From Acidovorax benzenivorans (GTDB taxonomy: Bacteria > Pseudomonadota > Gammaproteobacteria > Burkholderiales > Burkholderiaceae_C): a DNA stretch of 64,000 bases. Under the pieces are notes generated by a model. That model worked only from the letters and a program-made list of their open reading frames with translations. It made no database searches and was not told the origin of the DNA. The translations under genes and the position numbers were made by a program. Every line of letters begins with the position of its first letter. Position 1 is the stretch's first letter. This document shows positions 8,461 to 17,399 of the stretch, one piece after another. The stretch spans positions 36,642 through 100,641 of the forward strand of contig NZ_JAPCKI010000010.1 of NCBI RefSeq assembly GCF_028680575.1. Direction: 5' to 3'.

Positions 8461-8892
8461 GGGACTTGCAAGGATTGCAGGGAGATAACCCTGACCTTGC
8501 TCTGGTCCGCCTGAGAAATATCGAGCTGAGGTGTCTACATTTCCCACGCTTTGGTATGCGTCTGCGCTCGTTGTGCAATGAGGGATGTCATCGGCTTACA
8601 CAACAGCGGCTTGGCGGCAGCGCCTTCAGAAGCGGGCGGGGGCGCGTTTACGGTCGCGTTCGTCTTCGGGCCAAGCGGACAAGATTGCGGTGGTATTCAT
8701 GGTGGAAAACTCCTGTGATGTACCAACAACGTCGGCAGTCCACAGTCCGTTGACAACCTTTCGCAAAAAAATGCAACCGCAATAGCCTGTAGCGTTACAT
8801 TAAAAAATGCTTCACATTTAATAGCAAAAAAACCATGCTGGTGAATGAGAAATCCTGAAAATTCGGGTGAGTATTTACAGGACTTTACATCC
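8461..8892. other. 432-base intergenic region between phaB and the ABC-F gene
   Basis: The region lies between convergent genes. It holds one short minus-strand open frame with a Shine-Dalgarno sequence (8626-8700) and an AT-rich stretch (about 8755-8880). No other gene, RNA gene or long repeat was recognised. Confidence 0.6.
8626..8700 (-). CDS. Possible 24-residue small protein or leader peptide
   Basis: An ATG (8698-8700) preceded by AGGAG at nine-base spacing opens a 24-residue frame ending in TGA at 8626-8628. The predicted peptide has a hydrophobic start (MNTTAILSAW) and a highly charged second half (EDERDRKR). The upstream AT-rich stretch could carry its promoter. It has no recognised homologue, and coding is supported only by the ribosome site and frame. 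Confidence 0.35.
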   Translation of the reverse strand: MNTTAILSAWPEDERDRKRAPARF

Positions 8893-10932
8893 TCAACCCA
8901 CCGAGGCGACTGAAATTTCTTCGAGTTCGGAAGAAACCTCCAGCCAGCGTTCTTCCAATTTTTCCGTCTCGTCGTTCCCTGCTTTCAAACGTCGACCGCA
9001 CTCGGCGATCTCTGCCGGAGGCAAGGCTTCCGTCAGTTTTTGCTCCAGTTGAGTGCGTTCTGCGCTCAAAGCAGCCAGACGCTTGTCGATCTGTTCCAGC
9101 TCTTTTTTGAGTGGCCGGGTCTTTTCGGCCAGCTGTTGGCGTGTCTGGGCGTCAAGCTTGCGCTGCTCGCGCCCGTCACGCGAAGGAGCGGAGGCGGGGG
9201 CTGGTGCAGGCGCGGCAACGGAGGCCACCGTGACCACGGGTGCCGGTGCGGCGACGGGTGCAGCTGCAGGGGGCCGTGACGCCTGTGCCTGTTCGGCGAG
9301 CCGTGCTTCTTCGCGCAGGCGCTTGGATTCTTCGAGCAGGTAGCGCTGATAGTCGTCCAGGTCGCCGTCGAAGGGCCCCACAACCCCCCGGCCCACCATC
9401 CAGAAGTCTTCGCAGACCGAGCGCAGCAACGAACGGTCGTGGCTGACCAGCATGACGGTGCCGTCGAAGTCGTTGAGCGCCATGGCCAGGGCTTCGCGGG
9501 TCGCCAAGTCGAGGTGGTTGGTAGGTTCGTCCAGCAGCAGCAGGTTGGGACGCTGCCACACGATCATGGCCAGAACGAGGCGGGCTTTTTCGCCACCGCT
9601 CATCGTGCCCACGGCCTGCTTGACCATGTCGCCCGTGAAGTTGAACGTGCCCAGATAGCTGCGCAGGTCTTGTTCGCGGCTAGGCTGCTTGGCGTCGGGA
9701 CCCAGCTCCTTGGCCAGGCGGATCATGTGCTCCAGCGGGCTTTCGCTGGGGCGCAGCACGTCGAGTTCCTGCTGGGCAAAGTAGCCGATGTTCAGGCCCT
9801 TGCCTTCGGTCACGCTACCGCCCAGGGGCTTCATGGTGCGGGCTATGGTTTTGACCAGCGTGGACTTGCCCTGGCCGTTGGCACCCAGAATGCCGATGCG
9901 CTGGCCCGCCAGCACAGAGCGGTTGACGCCCGTGAGGATGGTGGTGGGCGTGCCCTCGTCGTCCACATAGCCGAACGAGGCGTCGCTGATGGCCAGCATC
10001 GGGTTGGGCAGGTTGGCAGGCTCCTTGAACTCGAAGGTGAAGTCCGCTTCGGCGAGCACAGGGCCAATCTTTTCCATGCGTTCGAGCTGCTTGACGCGGC
10101 TTTGCGCCTGCTTGGCCTTGCTGGCCTTGGCCTTGAAGCGGTCGATGAACTTCTGCAGGTGGGCCATCTTCTCCTGCTGCTTGGAGAAGCTTGCCTGTTG
10201 CAGTTCAAGCTGCTGAGCGCGCAGCTCTTCGAACTTGCTGTAGTTGCCACCGTAGCGGTTCAACTCACCTTGCTGGATTTGCAGGGTGACGTTGGTGATG
10301 GCATCGAGAAACTCCCGGTCGTGGCTGATCACGATCATGGTGCCCACGTAGCGCTTGAGCCAGGCTTCAAGCCAGACGAGGGCATCCAGGTCCAAGTGGT
10401 TGGTGGGTTCGTCCAGCAGCAGCAGATCGCTGGGACACATCAGCGCACGTGCCAGTTGCAGCCGCATGCGCCAGCCGCCGGAGAAGCTGTTAACGGGCTG
10501 GTCCAGCTCGCTCACGCGAAAGCCCAGGCCCAGGATGAGCGCCTGGGCGCGGGCCACGGCATCGTGTGCGCCGGCGTCATGGAGGTCAGAATAAGCGTGG
10601 GCAATGGCCATGCCGTCGTCGCTGGCCTCAGCCTCTGCCAGCTGGCGCTGCACTTCGGCCAAACGCGTGTCGCCTTCCAGCACAAAATCGGTGGCCGACT
10701 GATCGGTCTCGGGCATGTTCTGCGCGACTTCGGCCATCCGCCAGCTCGATGGGATATGAAAATCCCCACCGTCTTCATGCAGCTTGCCGCTGAGCAGCGC
10801 GAACAGGCTGGACTTGCCCGCGCCATTGCGGCCCACAAGCCCGACGTTTTCGCCGGGGTTGATGGTGGTGGACACGCTGTCGAGCACGACTTTCGTGCCG
10901 CGTCGCAAAATTACATTTTTCAGTTGGATCAT
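8893..10932 (-). CDS. ABC-F family ATPase (YheS-like)
   Basis: This 679-residue protein has two ABC domains and no membrane segments. Domain 1 has Walker A GRNGAGKSS, signature SGGWRMR and Walker B LLLLDEPTNHLD. Domain 2 has GANGQGKST, SGGEKARL and a second LLLLDEPTNHLD. Between them is the charged ABC-F linker (KFIDRFKAKASKAKQAQSR). The last 140 residues are an Ala/Pro stretch followed by a coiled coil. ABC-F proteins act on ribosomes, resolving stalled translation. The linker and C-terminal coiled coil match YheS best; substrate specificity is not known. Confidence 0.9.
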   Translation of the reverse strand: MIQLKNVILRRGTKVVLDSVSTTINPGENVGLVGRNGAGKSSLFALLSGKLHEDGGDFHIPSSWRMAEVAQNMPETDQSATDFVLEGDTRLAEVQRQLAEAEASDDGMAIAHAYSDLHDAGAHDAVARAQALILGLGFRVSELDQPVNSFSGGWRMRLQLARALMCPSDLLLLDEPTNHLDLDALVWLEAWLKRYVGTMIVISHDREFLDAITNVTLQIQQGELNRYGGNYSKFEELRAQQLELQQASFSKQQEKMAHLQKFIDRFKAKASKAKQAQSRVKQLERMEKIGPVLAEADFTFEFKEPANLPNPMLAISDASFGYVDDEGTPTTILTGVNRSVLAGQRIGILGANGQGKSTLVKTIARTMKPLGGSVTEGKGLNIGYFAQQELDVLRPSESPLEHMIRLAKELGPDAKQPSREQDLRSYLGTFNFTGDMVKQAVGTMSGGEKARLVLAMIVWQRPNLLLLDEPTNHLDLATREALAMALNDFDGTVMLVSHDRSLLRSVCEDFWMVGRGVVGPFDGDLDDYQRYLLEESKRLREEARLAEQAQASRPPAAAPVAAPAPVVTVASVAAPAPAPASAPSRDGREQRKLDAQTRQQLAEKTRPLKKELEQIDKRLAALSAERTQLEQKLTEALPPAEIAECGRRLKAGNDETEKLEERWLEVSSELEEISVASVG

Positions 10933-11083
10933 TGAAATGAGTCCGCAATCAGAAACCTACGCTGTAGTCACGTCTGAAACGATGCAGCAGTGCACTCTTC
11001 AAAACGAGTGCTGTTGGGTTGGACCGACTGGATATCGGGTAGAAGACGGCGGGTGTTCGTAAAAAACGAGAGCCTATCTTTTT

Positions 11084-12478
11084 TTAAAAGTACAGACTGC
11101 CCATTTTATATTGGGCAGCCAGTGTGGTGGTTAGTACATAAAGCGAATAAATTAAAAAGGCAGTGAGTACGACTTTTTCTGCAGGTCGCGATATCCTGCC
11201 TCCAGCCTCTACGCGCCCGATGGATGCGGCAATGAAAAGCATTGGTATAAGAAAATAACGCCCCTGCACGCCCCAAATTTTTTCACTTGGATAGTTATTC
11301 CAGGATATTGCAAGTGCAAAAAATATAAGCAAAGTGCTAGCAATGCCAATTAATAGAAATGTGGCACGTTTTGGCCATTCGCGGCGCCAGGGCGTCACTG
11401 CAATCAATACCAGTGCTGTCACAGCTATTGCGACGGAAAAAACTCTGACTGCTTGACGGGAGATCGGTGTATCCAGCCATCCAAGGATTCCAAGAAATGA
11501 ATGGCGGTAGAACCTCCGAATTTCAAAGTCGCTGATTGTTCTATTCAATAAATCAAAAAACTCACCTGGATTAATTAAATAATTGATCAGTATATTTACA
11601 GTGGTGTAATCACGGACAACTCTACTGTCATGCGTGGTGGAAATTCCGAAAGCAATCCAAGCAACAGTCAATAGGTACATGAACAAGACGGCTGTAATCC
11701 GCTGTCGAGTCGGCTGTGACGCAGCAAGTGCGAGCGGCACCAGCAAGGCGGGGAGAAGGTTGGTGCGTGCAGCACAAAGCACAAGTATCAACCCGTAGAG
11801 GCCGATTTCTTGCCATGAAAGTTCGCCATGGTTCCTATATCGATCTGAACTTGAGACCTGAAGCCACAAACCAATAGCCAATACAGCCATAGCAGTGCAG
11901 AGGCCATCGATGGTCGGAGAGTTCAGTTGAAACAACGCCATGGGCGTTGTAAGGAGCATTATGAAAAGTACGTTGGGCGTATATAAGAAAAAAGCCCCAC
12001 CCATAATAGCGAGCGATGTCGCAACCACCAGGGCGCGAGTTATCTCATAACTCGCACGCATTGAAAGATCGAGTTTTCGCGAAATAAAAAGCCCAAGTGC
12101 ATGCGGAGCGTATATTATCGGGAGGTAATACCCTGTTCCTGCTGCATTTGCAAAGTTCTGTTGGTGGGCCCATTTTATTTGACCCAGGTCACTCACTAGC
12201 GCAGGGGTATTTTCCTTGCTGGCGCTGTTTCCAGAAATTCCCATCATGGACTCAATGAAAACGATCAAATTAGAGTCCACCAGGCCGCCTTCACGCCCCT
12301 TGTTTTCAGTGCCTGGCAGCAGTAGCCACTGCCCATGCGAAATCATGTCTGCGCGCATCAGATGAACATTCTCGTCAGGCGATTGGACTGGCGGGATAAG
12401 TCGCGTAATTGCTGTGGCGACCAAAATAACAAGAAAAACAAGAATTATGATTTTGAATAGCTGTTTTTTGAGTATCAT
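11084..12478 (-). CDS. DUF2142 polytopic membrane protein, possible glycosyltransferase
   Basis: This 464-residue protein has about ten to twelve hydrophobic segments. The first periplasmic loop carries the DUF2142 signature PPVQSPDENVHLMRA. DUF2142 proteins resemble GT-C glycosyltransferases and often lie in surface-polysaccharide loci. Here it follows a GT2 enzyme and a small EamA/SMR-like protein, so a role in transferring a lipid-linked sugar to a surface glycan is inferred. The DNA is far AT-richer than its neighbours (16 G+C in 60 bases at 11521-11580), suggesting transfer. A GTG at 12493 is an alternative start. Confidence 0.8.
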   Translation of the reverse strand: MILKKQLFKIIILVFLVILVATAITRLIPPVQSPDENVHLMRADMISHGQWLLLPGTENKGREGGLVDSNLIVFIESMMGISGNSASKENTPALVSDLGQIKWAHQQNFANAAGTGYYLPIIYAPHALGLFISRKLDLSMRASYEITRALVVATSLAIMGGAFFLYTPNVLFIMLLTTPMALFQLNSPTIDGLCTAMAVLAIGLWLQVSSSDRYRNHGELSWQEIGLYGLILVLCAARTNLLPALLVPLALAASQPTRQRITAVLFMYLLTVAWIAFGISTTHDSRVVRDYTTVNILINYLINPGEFFDLLNRTISDFEIRRFYRHSFLGILGWLDTPISRQAVRVFSVAIAVTALVLIAVTPWRREWPKRATFLLIGIASTLLIFFALAISWNNYPSEKIWGVQGRYFLIPMLFIAASIGRVEAGGRISRPAEKVVLTAFLIYSLYVLTTTLAAQYKMGSLYF

Positions 12479-12529
12479 GCTTTCATTCAACACCTTAATG
12501 TTTGAATTTATGATTTTTGAAATGATTGC

Positions 12530-12880
12530 TCAAGAAGTGGAGACAATCAGGATCAGCCCGGCAGCGATCATGGCAGAGCCTGCGAAATAGCCGCCGGAAA
12601 ATTTCTCTCCAAACAAAAAATAACTTGCAATCGGAACAAAAACAAAAGCAAGCGCCATGATGGGGTATATTTTTCCAAGCTCTGCATGCCGGAGTATCAA
12701 TACCCAGCCAATCGAGGTTATCCCGTAAAGAGCCATTGTGCCACTCAGCAGTAGCAAGGGTTGCATCGAAAATATGCTGCCAGCCTGATTGATGGCGATG
12801 GCACTGTACTTGAACATGACTTGTCCAGTAGCAATCCCCAGGACGCACAGGATGGCTAATAGATGAATTCCCGTTACCAT
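12530..12880 (-). CDS. Small EamA/SMR-type membrane protein, possible lipid-linked sugar flippase
   Basis: This 116-residue protein has four predicted membrane helices and the fold pattern of half-size EamA/SMR proteins such as ArnE and ArnF: a G-GQVMFKYSA first helix and a final helix after FGEKFSGG. ArnE/ArnF-type proteins are proposed to flip undecaprenyl-linked aminosugars. The start ATG lies one base after the glycosyltransferase stop, so the two are coupled. In a Gtr-type module this position would be held by GtrA; using an EamA protein instead is unusual. AT-rich like its partners. Confidence 0.75.
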   Translation of the reverse strand: MVTGIHLLAILCVLGIATGQVMFKYSAIAINQAGSIFSMQPLLLLSGTMALYGITSIGWVLILRHAELGKIYPIMALAFVFVPIASYFLFGEKFSGGYFAGSAMIAAGLILIVSTS

Positions 12881-12881
12881 A

Positions 12882-13883
12882 TCAAACTCCCTGTTTTGTC
12901 GTAATATTCTTCTTTCGCCGAAGGTGCAATAATTTATGCATTGGTCGCTGCGGCTGGTTAGCCACGTCGCTGGCAATAAATGCGAGGAGTAGATGCAGGC
13001 CCGCGATCACAGGCAAAGCTGCCAACATCACTGTGCCGGCAGGGGATGGAACGTTGATGGCGGATGATTGAATCCAGTGCGTTATCCCAAAAATTGTGCC
13101 AAAGCACATGAGAAAAATACCCGCAGGCAGCTGGAGGGACGCGACCGACATGTCGCGCAAGTAGTAGTTATAAAAAATACGCTTGATGGTGTTTTTGAAA
13201 TGCTTTCCTAAAAATTCTGGAAGAATTTTTGTGATGCGCAAATTGCTCTCTTCGTCACCGTACATTGCATCCATGGGAATGTCGATGACTGCGGCACGCA
13301 AAGTATTCAAGCGAAAGAGCATGTCGGTTTCAAAAAAATAGCGTTTGCTGATTTTTTCCATCGGCAGGTGGCTTGCAACTTTCGCGTGGATGGCCGTGTA
13401 TCCATTAGTAGGATCAAAAACACCCCAATAACCCGTGGAGAGCTTGCTCATGAACGACAGAACGGCATTGCCAAAAAGCCGAATGGCAGGCATGTTGTGA
13501 ATTTCTTCGAGGTGGTAAAAGCGATTACCCTTGGCATAATCCGCTTCTCCGGCGAGCAGGGGGCTCACAAATGCGGGCAGAAGGCTTGGGTCCATCTGTC
13601 CATCGCCGTCTACCTTCACCAATATATCGTGCCCGTCCGCAATAGCACTTTGGTAGCCGGTCATGACAGCACCACCGACACCTTGATTTTCAGTATGAAA
13701 GACGACATGAACCCGGGGGTCAGTGCATTCTGCCGCCACAAAATTCCCTGATTCCTCGGGGCAGCAATCATCCACGACGTAGATGGCCGCTACTTCTGAG
13801 CCTATACGGGCAATAACATCCAGAATATGACGACGGACCCGGAAGCAAGGAATAACTACGGCGATAGACATTGAAGGATTCAT
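12882..13883 (-). CDS. Family 2 glycosyltransferase, polyprenyl-phosphate sugar transferase type
   Basis: This 333-residue protein has an N-terminal GT-A domain: the nucleotide site around VVIPCFRVR and VVDDCCPEES, and the metal motif DGDGQMDP. Two hydrophobic segments follow (about residues 244-265 and 280-302). The arrangement matches DPM1/GtrB-like enzymes, which put a sugar from a nucleotide donor onto polyprenyl phosphate on the inner membrane face. Its start overlaps the prmB stop by ATGA. A second possible start lies four codons in (MSIAVVIPCF). The sequence is clearly AT-richer than prmB. Confidence 0.87.
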   Translation of the reverse strand: MNPSMSIAVVIPCFRVRRHILDVIARIGSEVAAIYVVDDCCPEESGNFVAAECTDPRVHVVFHTENQGVGGAVMTGYQSAIADGHDILVKVDGDGQMDPSLLPAFVSPLLAGEADYAKGNRFYHLEEIHNMPAIRLFGNAVLSFMSKLSTGYWGVFDPTNGYTAIHAKVASHLPMEKISKRYFFETDMLFRLNTLRAAVIDIPMDAMYGDEESNLRITKILPEFLGKHFKNTIKRIFYNYYLRDMSVASLQLPAGIFLMCFGTIFGITHWIQSSAINVPSPAGTVMLAALPVIAGLHLLLAFIASDVANQPQRPMHKLLHLRRKKNITTKQGV

Positions 13884-14818
13884 AAAATCTCTTGTGACTT
13901 CAGCCAGTGGCGAAGAGCGATAGCACTCACCAGCAAAACCTGGTCTTCGCCCGCACTGGTATCGAGCCAGAAAACGGGCAATTGCGGAAAGGCCGCCTCA
14001 AAGTGCGCACGCTCGTTGCCGATCTCCAGAATGATCACGGCGTCCTCGCTCATGCAGGCGGGTGCGGCGGCAAAGAGCTGGCGCACAAAGTCCATGCCAT
14101 CGTTTCCACCGGCCAGGGCCAGTTCGGGCTCTGCGCGGTACTCGGTGGGCAGTGCAGCCATGCTGGCGGCGTTGACGTAGGGCGGGTTGCACAGGATCAG
14201 GTCCCAGGGGCCGGGCAGGGCAGCCAGGCCATCGGACAGCTGCAGCTGGATGCGGTCTTGCAGGCCGTGTTTGTCCACGTTGATGCGGGCTACGGCCAGG
14301 GCGTCGGGCGAGATGTCGGCACCAGTGACCGCCACTTCGGGCCAGGCCATGGCCGCCAGCACGGCCAGGCTGCCGTTACCCGTGCACAGATCCAGCACCT
14401 GGCGGGTGCGGTCGCTCAGGTACTCGTCGGCGCCCCCATCGACCAGCAGTTCAGCGATAAAGCTGCGCGGCACGATGGCGCGTTCGTCCACGTAGAACGG
14501 TACGCCCTGCAGCCAGGCCTCTTGCGTGAGGTAGGCTGCGGGCTTGCGGGTGCGGATACGCTCTTCAAAAAGAGTAGCTACCAACGCTTGATCGGCGGGC
14601 GCTACGGGCTGATTCTTCATGGAATCCGGGGCATCCGACAGATCGCTGTCCAGCGGCAACCCTAGACGCCAGAGCACCAGCCAGGTGGCTTCATCGTGGG
14701 CATTGGTGGTGCCATGGCCAAAGGAAACACCTGCTGCTGCAAGGCACTGTGCCCCCGATTCGACCAAGGCACCCACGGTATTGCCCGCGAGCGTGGGGTG
14801 CTGTTGTGGTGTGTTCAT
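13880..14818 (-). CDS. prmB: Ribosomal protein L3 glutamine N5-methyltransferase
   Basis: This 312-residue SAM-dependent methyltransferase has the helical N-terminal domain, the motif [11 protein letters not shown] for SAM binding and the catalytic NPPY. The [11 protein letters not shown] block is typical of PrmB rather than PrmC, so methylation of ribosomal protein L3 is the likely role. A variable N-terminal stretch ([16 protein letters not shown]) is encoded by a dispersed-repeat copy at 14563-14610. It overlaps dapE by four bases upstream and the glycosyltransferase gene by four bases downstream. Confidence 0.88.
   Translation of the reverse strand: MNTPQQHPTLAGNTVGALVESGAQCLAAAGVSFGHGTTNAHDEATWLVLWRLGLPLDSDLSDAPDSMKNQPVAPADQALVATLFEERIRTRKPAAYLTQEAWLQGVPFYVDERAIVPRSFIAELLVDGGADEYLSDRTRQVLDLCTGNGSLAVLAAMAWPEVAVTGADISPDALAVARINVDKHGLQDRIQLQLSDGLAALPGPWDLILCNPPYVNAASMAALPTEYRAEPELALAGGNDGMDFVRQLFAAAPACMSEDAVIILEIGNERAHFEAAFPQLPVFWLDTSAGEDQVLLVSAIALRHWLKSQEIL
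14563..14610 (-). repeat. Dispersed palindromic repeat, copy 3, inside prmB
   Basis: Read on the minus strand (sense for prmB) it runs CCGTAGCGCCCGC, spacer, CAAGCGTTGGTAGCTACT, then TTTTTGA. It belongs to the GTAGCGCCCG subtype seen also in dapE and near 23650 and 29530. The frame is kept. Confidence 0.65.
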
Positions 14819-16008
14819 GCGGGCACCCCGTCGGTAGCCACGGCCTGCGCATGCAGGTTCTCCAGGGTGCGGCGGTAGATGTTCTTCAGGGGTTCGATGT
14901 CAGCCACCACCACATGCTCGTCAATCTTGTGGATGCTGGCGTTGGGCGGGCCCAGTTCGATCACCTGCGGGCAGACCTGGGCGATGAAGCGGCCGTCGCT
15001 GGTGCCACCGGTGGTAGACAGTTCGGTAGTCAGGCCGGTTTCTGCGGTGATGGCTTGCTGCACGGCGCCCACCAGTTCACCGGGCGTGGTGAGGAAGGGC
15101 TGGCCGCCCAGCGTCCAGCGCAGGTCGTATTCGAGGCCGTGGCGGTCGAGCACGGCGTGCACACGCTGCTGCAGCCCTTCAGCGGTCGATTCGGTGGAGA
15201 AACGGAAGTTGAAGTCAACCACCACCTCGCCTGGGATCACGTTGGTGGCGCCGGTGCCGCCATGCATGTTGCTGATCTGCCAACTGGTGGGCGGGAAGAA
15301 CGCATTGCCGTTGTCCCACACGGTGGCGGCCAGCTCGGTCAGTGCAGGCAGGGCCTGGTGGATGGGGTTGCGTGCGAGCTGCGGGTAGGCGATATGGCCC
15401 TGGATGCCGCGCACCCTGAGCTTGCCGCTCAGGGTGCCGCGTCGGCCGTTCTTGATCATGTCGCCGGTCTTTTCGACCGATGTGGGCTCGCCCACGATGC
15501 AGTAGTCCAGCCGCTCGCCGCGTGCCTGCAGCTGTTCGACCACCACCTTGGTGCCATCCACCGATGGGCCTTCCTCATCGCTGGTCAGCAAAAAGGCCAG
15601 TTCGATCAACGGGGCTGGCGTGGCGGCCAAAAATTCTTCCACCGCCACCACAAAGGCCGCGATCGAAGTCTTCATGTCGCTGGCACCCCGACCGTAGAGC
15701 TTGCCGTCTTTGTGGGTGGGTACAAACGGGTCGCTGCTCCACTGCGCCAGCGGGCCGGTGGGCACCACATCGGTATGGCCCGCAAAAACTACAGTTTTGA
15801 TAGCGGATGAGGCATGTTTTGCGGGCGCTACTGGCCGTTTTGCCCACAAATTGCTGACCCGGAAGTCTGCCGGGCCACTATCCAGGCGCTCACACACAAA
15901 ACCCAAGGGGGCCAGTCGCGCGGCCAGCACATCCAGGCAACCGGCGTCCTCCGGGGTGATGGAGGGCAGGGAGATCAGCTGTTCGGCCAGATGGAGAGTG
16001 CGGGACAT
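14815..16008 (-). CDS. dapE: Succinyl-diaminopimelate desuccinylase
   Basis: This 397-residue M20 metallohydrolase releases succinate from N-succinyl-LL-diaminopimelate in lysine and peptidoglycan precursor synthesis. Zinc-site motifs are present: [20 protein letters not shown] and the catalytic EEGPSVDGT. The ATG at 16008 starts the conserved [21 protein letters not shown]. An insert of about 13 residues before the first zinc motif ([13 protein letters not shown]) lengthens the protein and is encoded by a repeat copy. It is the last dap gene of the cluster and overlaps prmB. Confidence 0.94.
   Translation of the reverse strand: MSRTLHLAEQLISLPSITPEDAGCLDVLAARLAPLGFVCERLDSGPADFRVSNLWAKRPVAPAKHASSAIKTVVFAGHTDVVPTGPLAQWSSDPFVPTHKDGKLYGRGASDMKTSIAAFVVAVEEFLAATPAPLIELAFLLTSDEEGPSVDGTKVVVEQLQARGERLDYCIVGEPTSVEKTGDMIKNGRRGTLSGKLRVRGIQGHIAYPQLARNPIHQALPALTELAATVWDNGNAFFPPTSWQISNMHGGTGATNVIPGEVVVDFNFRFSTESTAEGLQQRVHAVLDRHGLEYDLRWTLGGQPFLTTPGELVGAVQQAITAETGLTTELSTTGGTSDGRFIAQVCPQVIELGPPNASIHKIDEHVVVADIEPLKNIYRRTLENLHAQAVATDGVPA
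15795..15844 (-). repeat. Dispersed palindromic repeat, copy 4, inside dapE
   Basis: On the minus strand, sense for dapE, it reads GGCAAAACGGCCAGTAGCGC, a spacer, then CATCCGCTATCAAAA. It encodes an insert just before the GHTDVVPTG metal motif. The tail GCT-ATC-AAA is again read as Ala-Ile-Lys. Confidence 0.78.
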
Positions 16009-16123
16009 GGGGCGAGAGTGGAAAGGGAACTTGATCAACGAGTGGTTTCGGGCGCCATAGCACCTACTGACGCAGCCCAGGCGAGGGCGCTGAGCAAAGG
16101 CCGCCCCGCAACGAGGGCGTCGT

Positions 16124-16162
16124 CCCCCTTGGGGGAAGGCGCCGGAGGCGGCTCAGAGGGCA
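16124..16162. repeat. GC-rich hairpin element between pilU and dapE
   Basis: CCCCCTTGGGGG followed by a second imperfect dyad around GGCGCCGGAGGCGGC lies between pilU and dapE. Elements starting CCCTTGGGGGAAGG are, to my recollection, repeated in Comamonadaceae intergenic regions; only one copy is visible here. It could form an RNA hairpin in the pilU-dapE transcript. Confidence 0.4.
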
Positions 16163-16167
16163 TCACA

Positions 16168-17331
16168 TCATGCGGCTGGCTTGACGTCCAGCACGATCTC
16201 GGTGAATGAAGGCGCGTCGTCCGGCGCGTCGCGCGCTTCCTTCTGAGCCTTGGCGGCATTGGCGGCCAGGGAGAAATCGTTTTGCAGGCGCCACATCAGG
16301 TTGGTGGGCGAATCGGCGTAGGCCATGCCTTCCTTGCGGTCGATCTGCGCATCCATGATGAGGCGGGCCAACGCTTCTTCAAAGGTTTGCGATCCTTCGG
16401 CCATGGATTTTTCCATGGCTTCGCGCACGCCCGAGAAGTCGCCTTTTTCGATGAGGTCGGACACCAGCTTGGTGTTGAGCATGACCTCGACCGCAGGCAC
16501 CCGGCCGCCGTCGGTCTTGCGTACCAGGCGCTGGGACACCACCGCCTTCAGGGCCGACGCCAAGTCGCCCAGCATGGTGGGGCGCACCTCGACGGGGTAG
16601 AACGACAAGATGCGATTGAGCGCGTGGTAGCTGTTGTTGCCGTGCAGCGTGGCCAGGCACAGGTGGCCCGACTGCGCATAGGCAATGGCGGCCGACATGG
16701 TTTCACGGTCGCGGATTTCGCCGATCAGGATCACGTCGGGGGCCTGGCGCAACGCGTTCTTCAGGGCGGTCTGCAGCGACTGGGTATCGCTGCCGATCTC
16801 GCGCTGGTTGACGATGGATTTCTTGTTCTTGAACTGGTACTCGACCGGGTCCTCAATCGTGAGGATGTGCCCCGTCAGCGCCTCGTTGCGGGTATCGATC
16901 ATCGACGCCAGCGAGGTGCTCTTGCCAGAGCCCGTGGCTCCCACCATCAGGATCAGCCCGCGCTTTTCCAGGATGAGTTCGCGCATCACCGGGGGCAGGC
17001 CCAATGAATCGAACTCGGGGATCTGCTGCGAGATGAAGCGGATCACCACCGCGTAGCTGCCACGCTGGCGCATGGCGCTGACCCGGAAGCGGCCCACGCC
17101 ACTGAGCGGCACACCCATGTTGAGTTCGCCGGTTTCCTCCAGTTCTTCGATGCGGTCCGGGGGGACCACTTCGGAGAGCAGGTTGCGCGGCGCGTCTGGC
17201 GGCAGGATCTGGTTGTTGATGGGCACGCACTCGCCGTTGATCTTGATCAGCGCGGGTGCGTTGGCCGACAGATAGACGTCCGAGGCCTTTTTCTCTGCCA
17301 TCAGGCGAAGAATTCGTTCCATCGTGCTCAT
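16168..17331 (-). CDS. pilU: Type IV pilus retraction ATPase, PilU-type
   Basis: This 387-residue hexameric ATPase of the PilT/PilU family has Walker A GATGSGKST (131-139), the Asp box around EDPVEY, Walker B in VILIGEIRDRETM and the His box QSGHLCLATLHGN. PilU assists PilT in pilus disassembly at the inner membrane base and supports twitching. The C-terminal extension after residue 345 and the overall length favour PilU over PilT. No other pilus gene is nearby; it lies between dapD and dapE on the same strand. Confidence 0.85.
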   Translation of the reverse strand: MSTMERILRLMAEKKASDVYLSANAPALIKINGECVPINNQILPPDAPRNLLSEVVPPDRIEELEETGELNMGVPLSGVGRFRVSAMRQRGSYAVVIRFISQQIPEFDSLGLPPVMRELILEKRGLILMVGATGSGKSTSLASMIDTRNEALTGHILTIEDPVEYQFKNKKSIVNQREIGSDTQSLQTALKNALRQAPDVILIGEIRDRETMSAAIAYAQSGHLCLATLHGNNSYHALNRILSFYPVEVRPTMLGDLASALKAVVSQRLVRKTDGGRVPAVEVMLNTKLVSDLIEKGDFSGVREAMEKSMAEGSQTFEEALARLIMDAQIDRKEGMAYADSPTNLMWRLQNDFSLAANAAKAQKEARDAPDDAPSFTEIVLDVKPAA

Positions 17332-17399
17332 GGTGTTTCCCTCTTGTTGTCAGTCTCTGTCGGCGAGGCGGCCGAACTGGCCGCCCTCATGCAGCGAAA

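Noticed and set aside
9439..10935. 498-residue open frame antisense to the ABC-F gene
   Set aside because: It mirrors the codons of a clear ABC-F protein, has no recognised domain, and long antisense frames are common at this GC content. The same applies to long antisense frames over phaC, mcm, pccA, the hybrid kinase and others.
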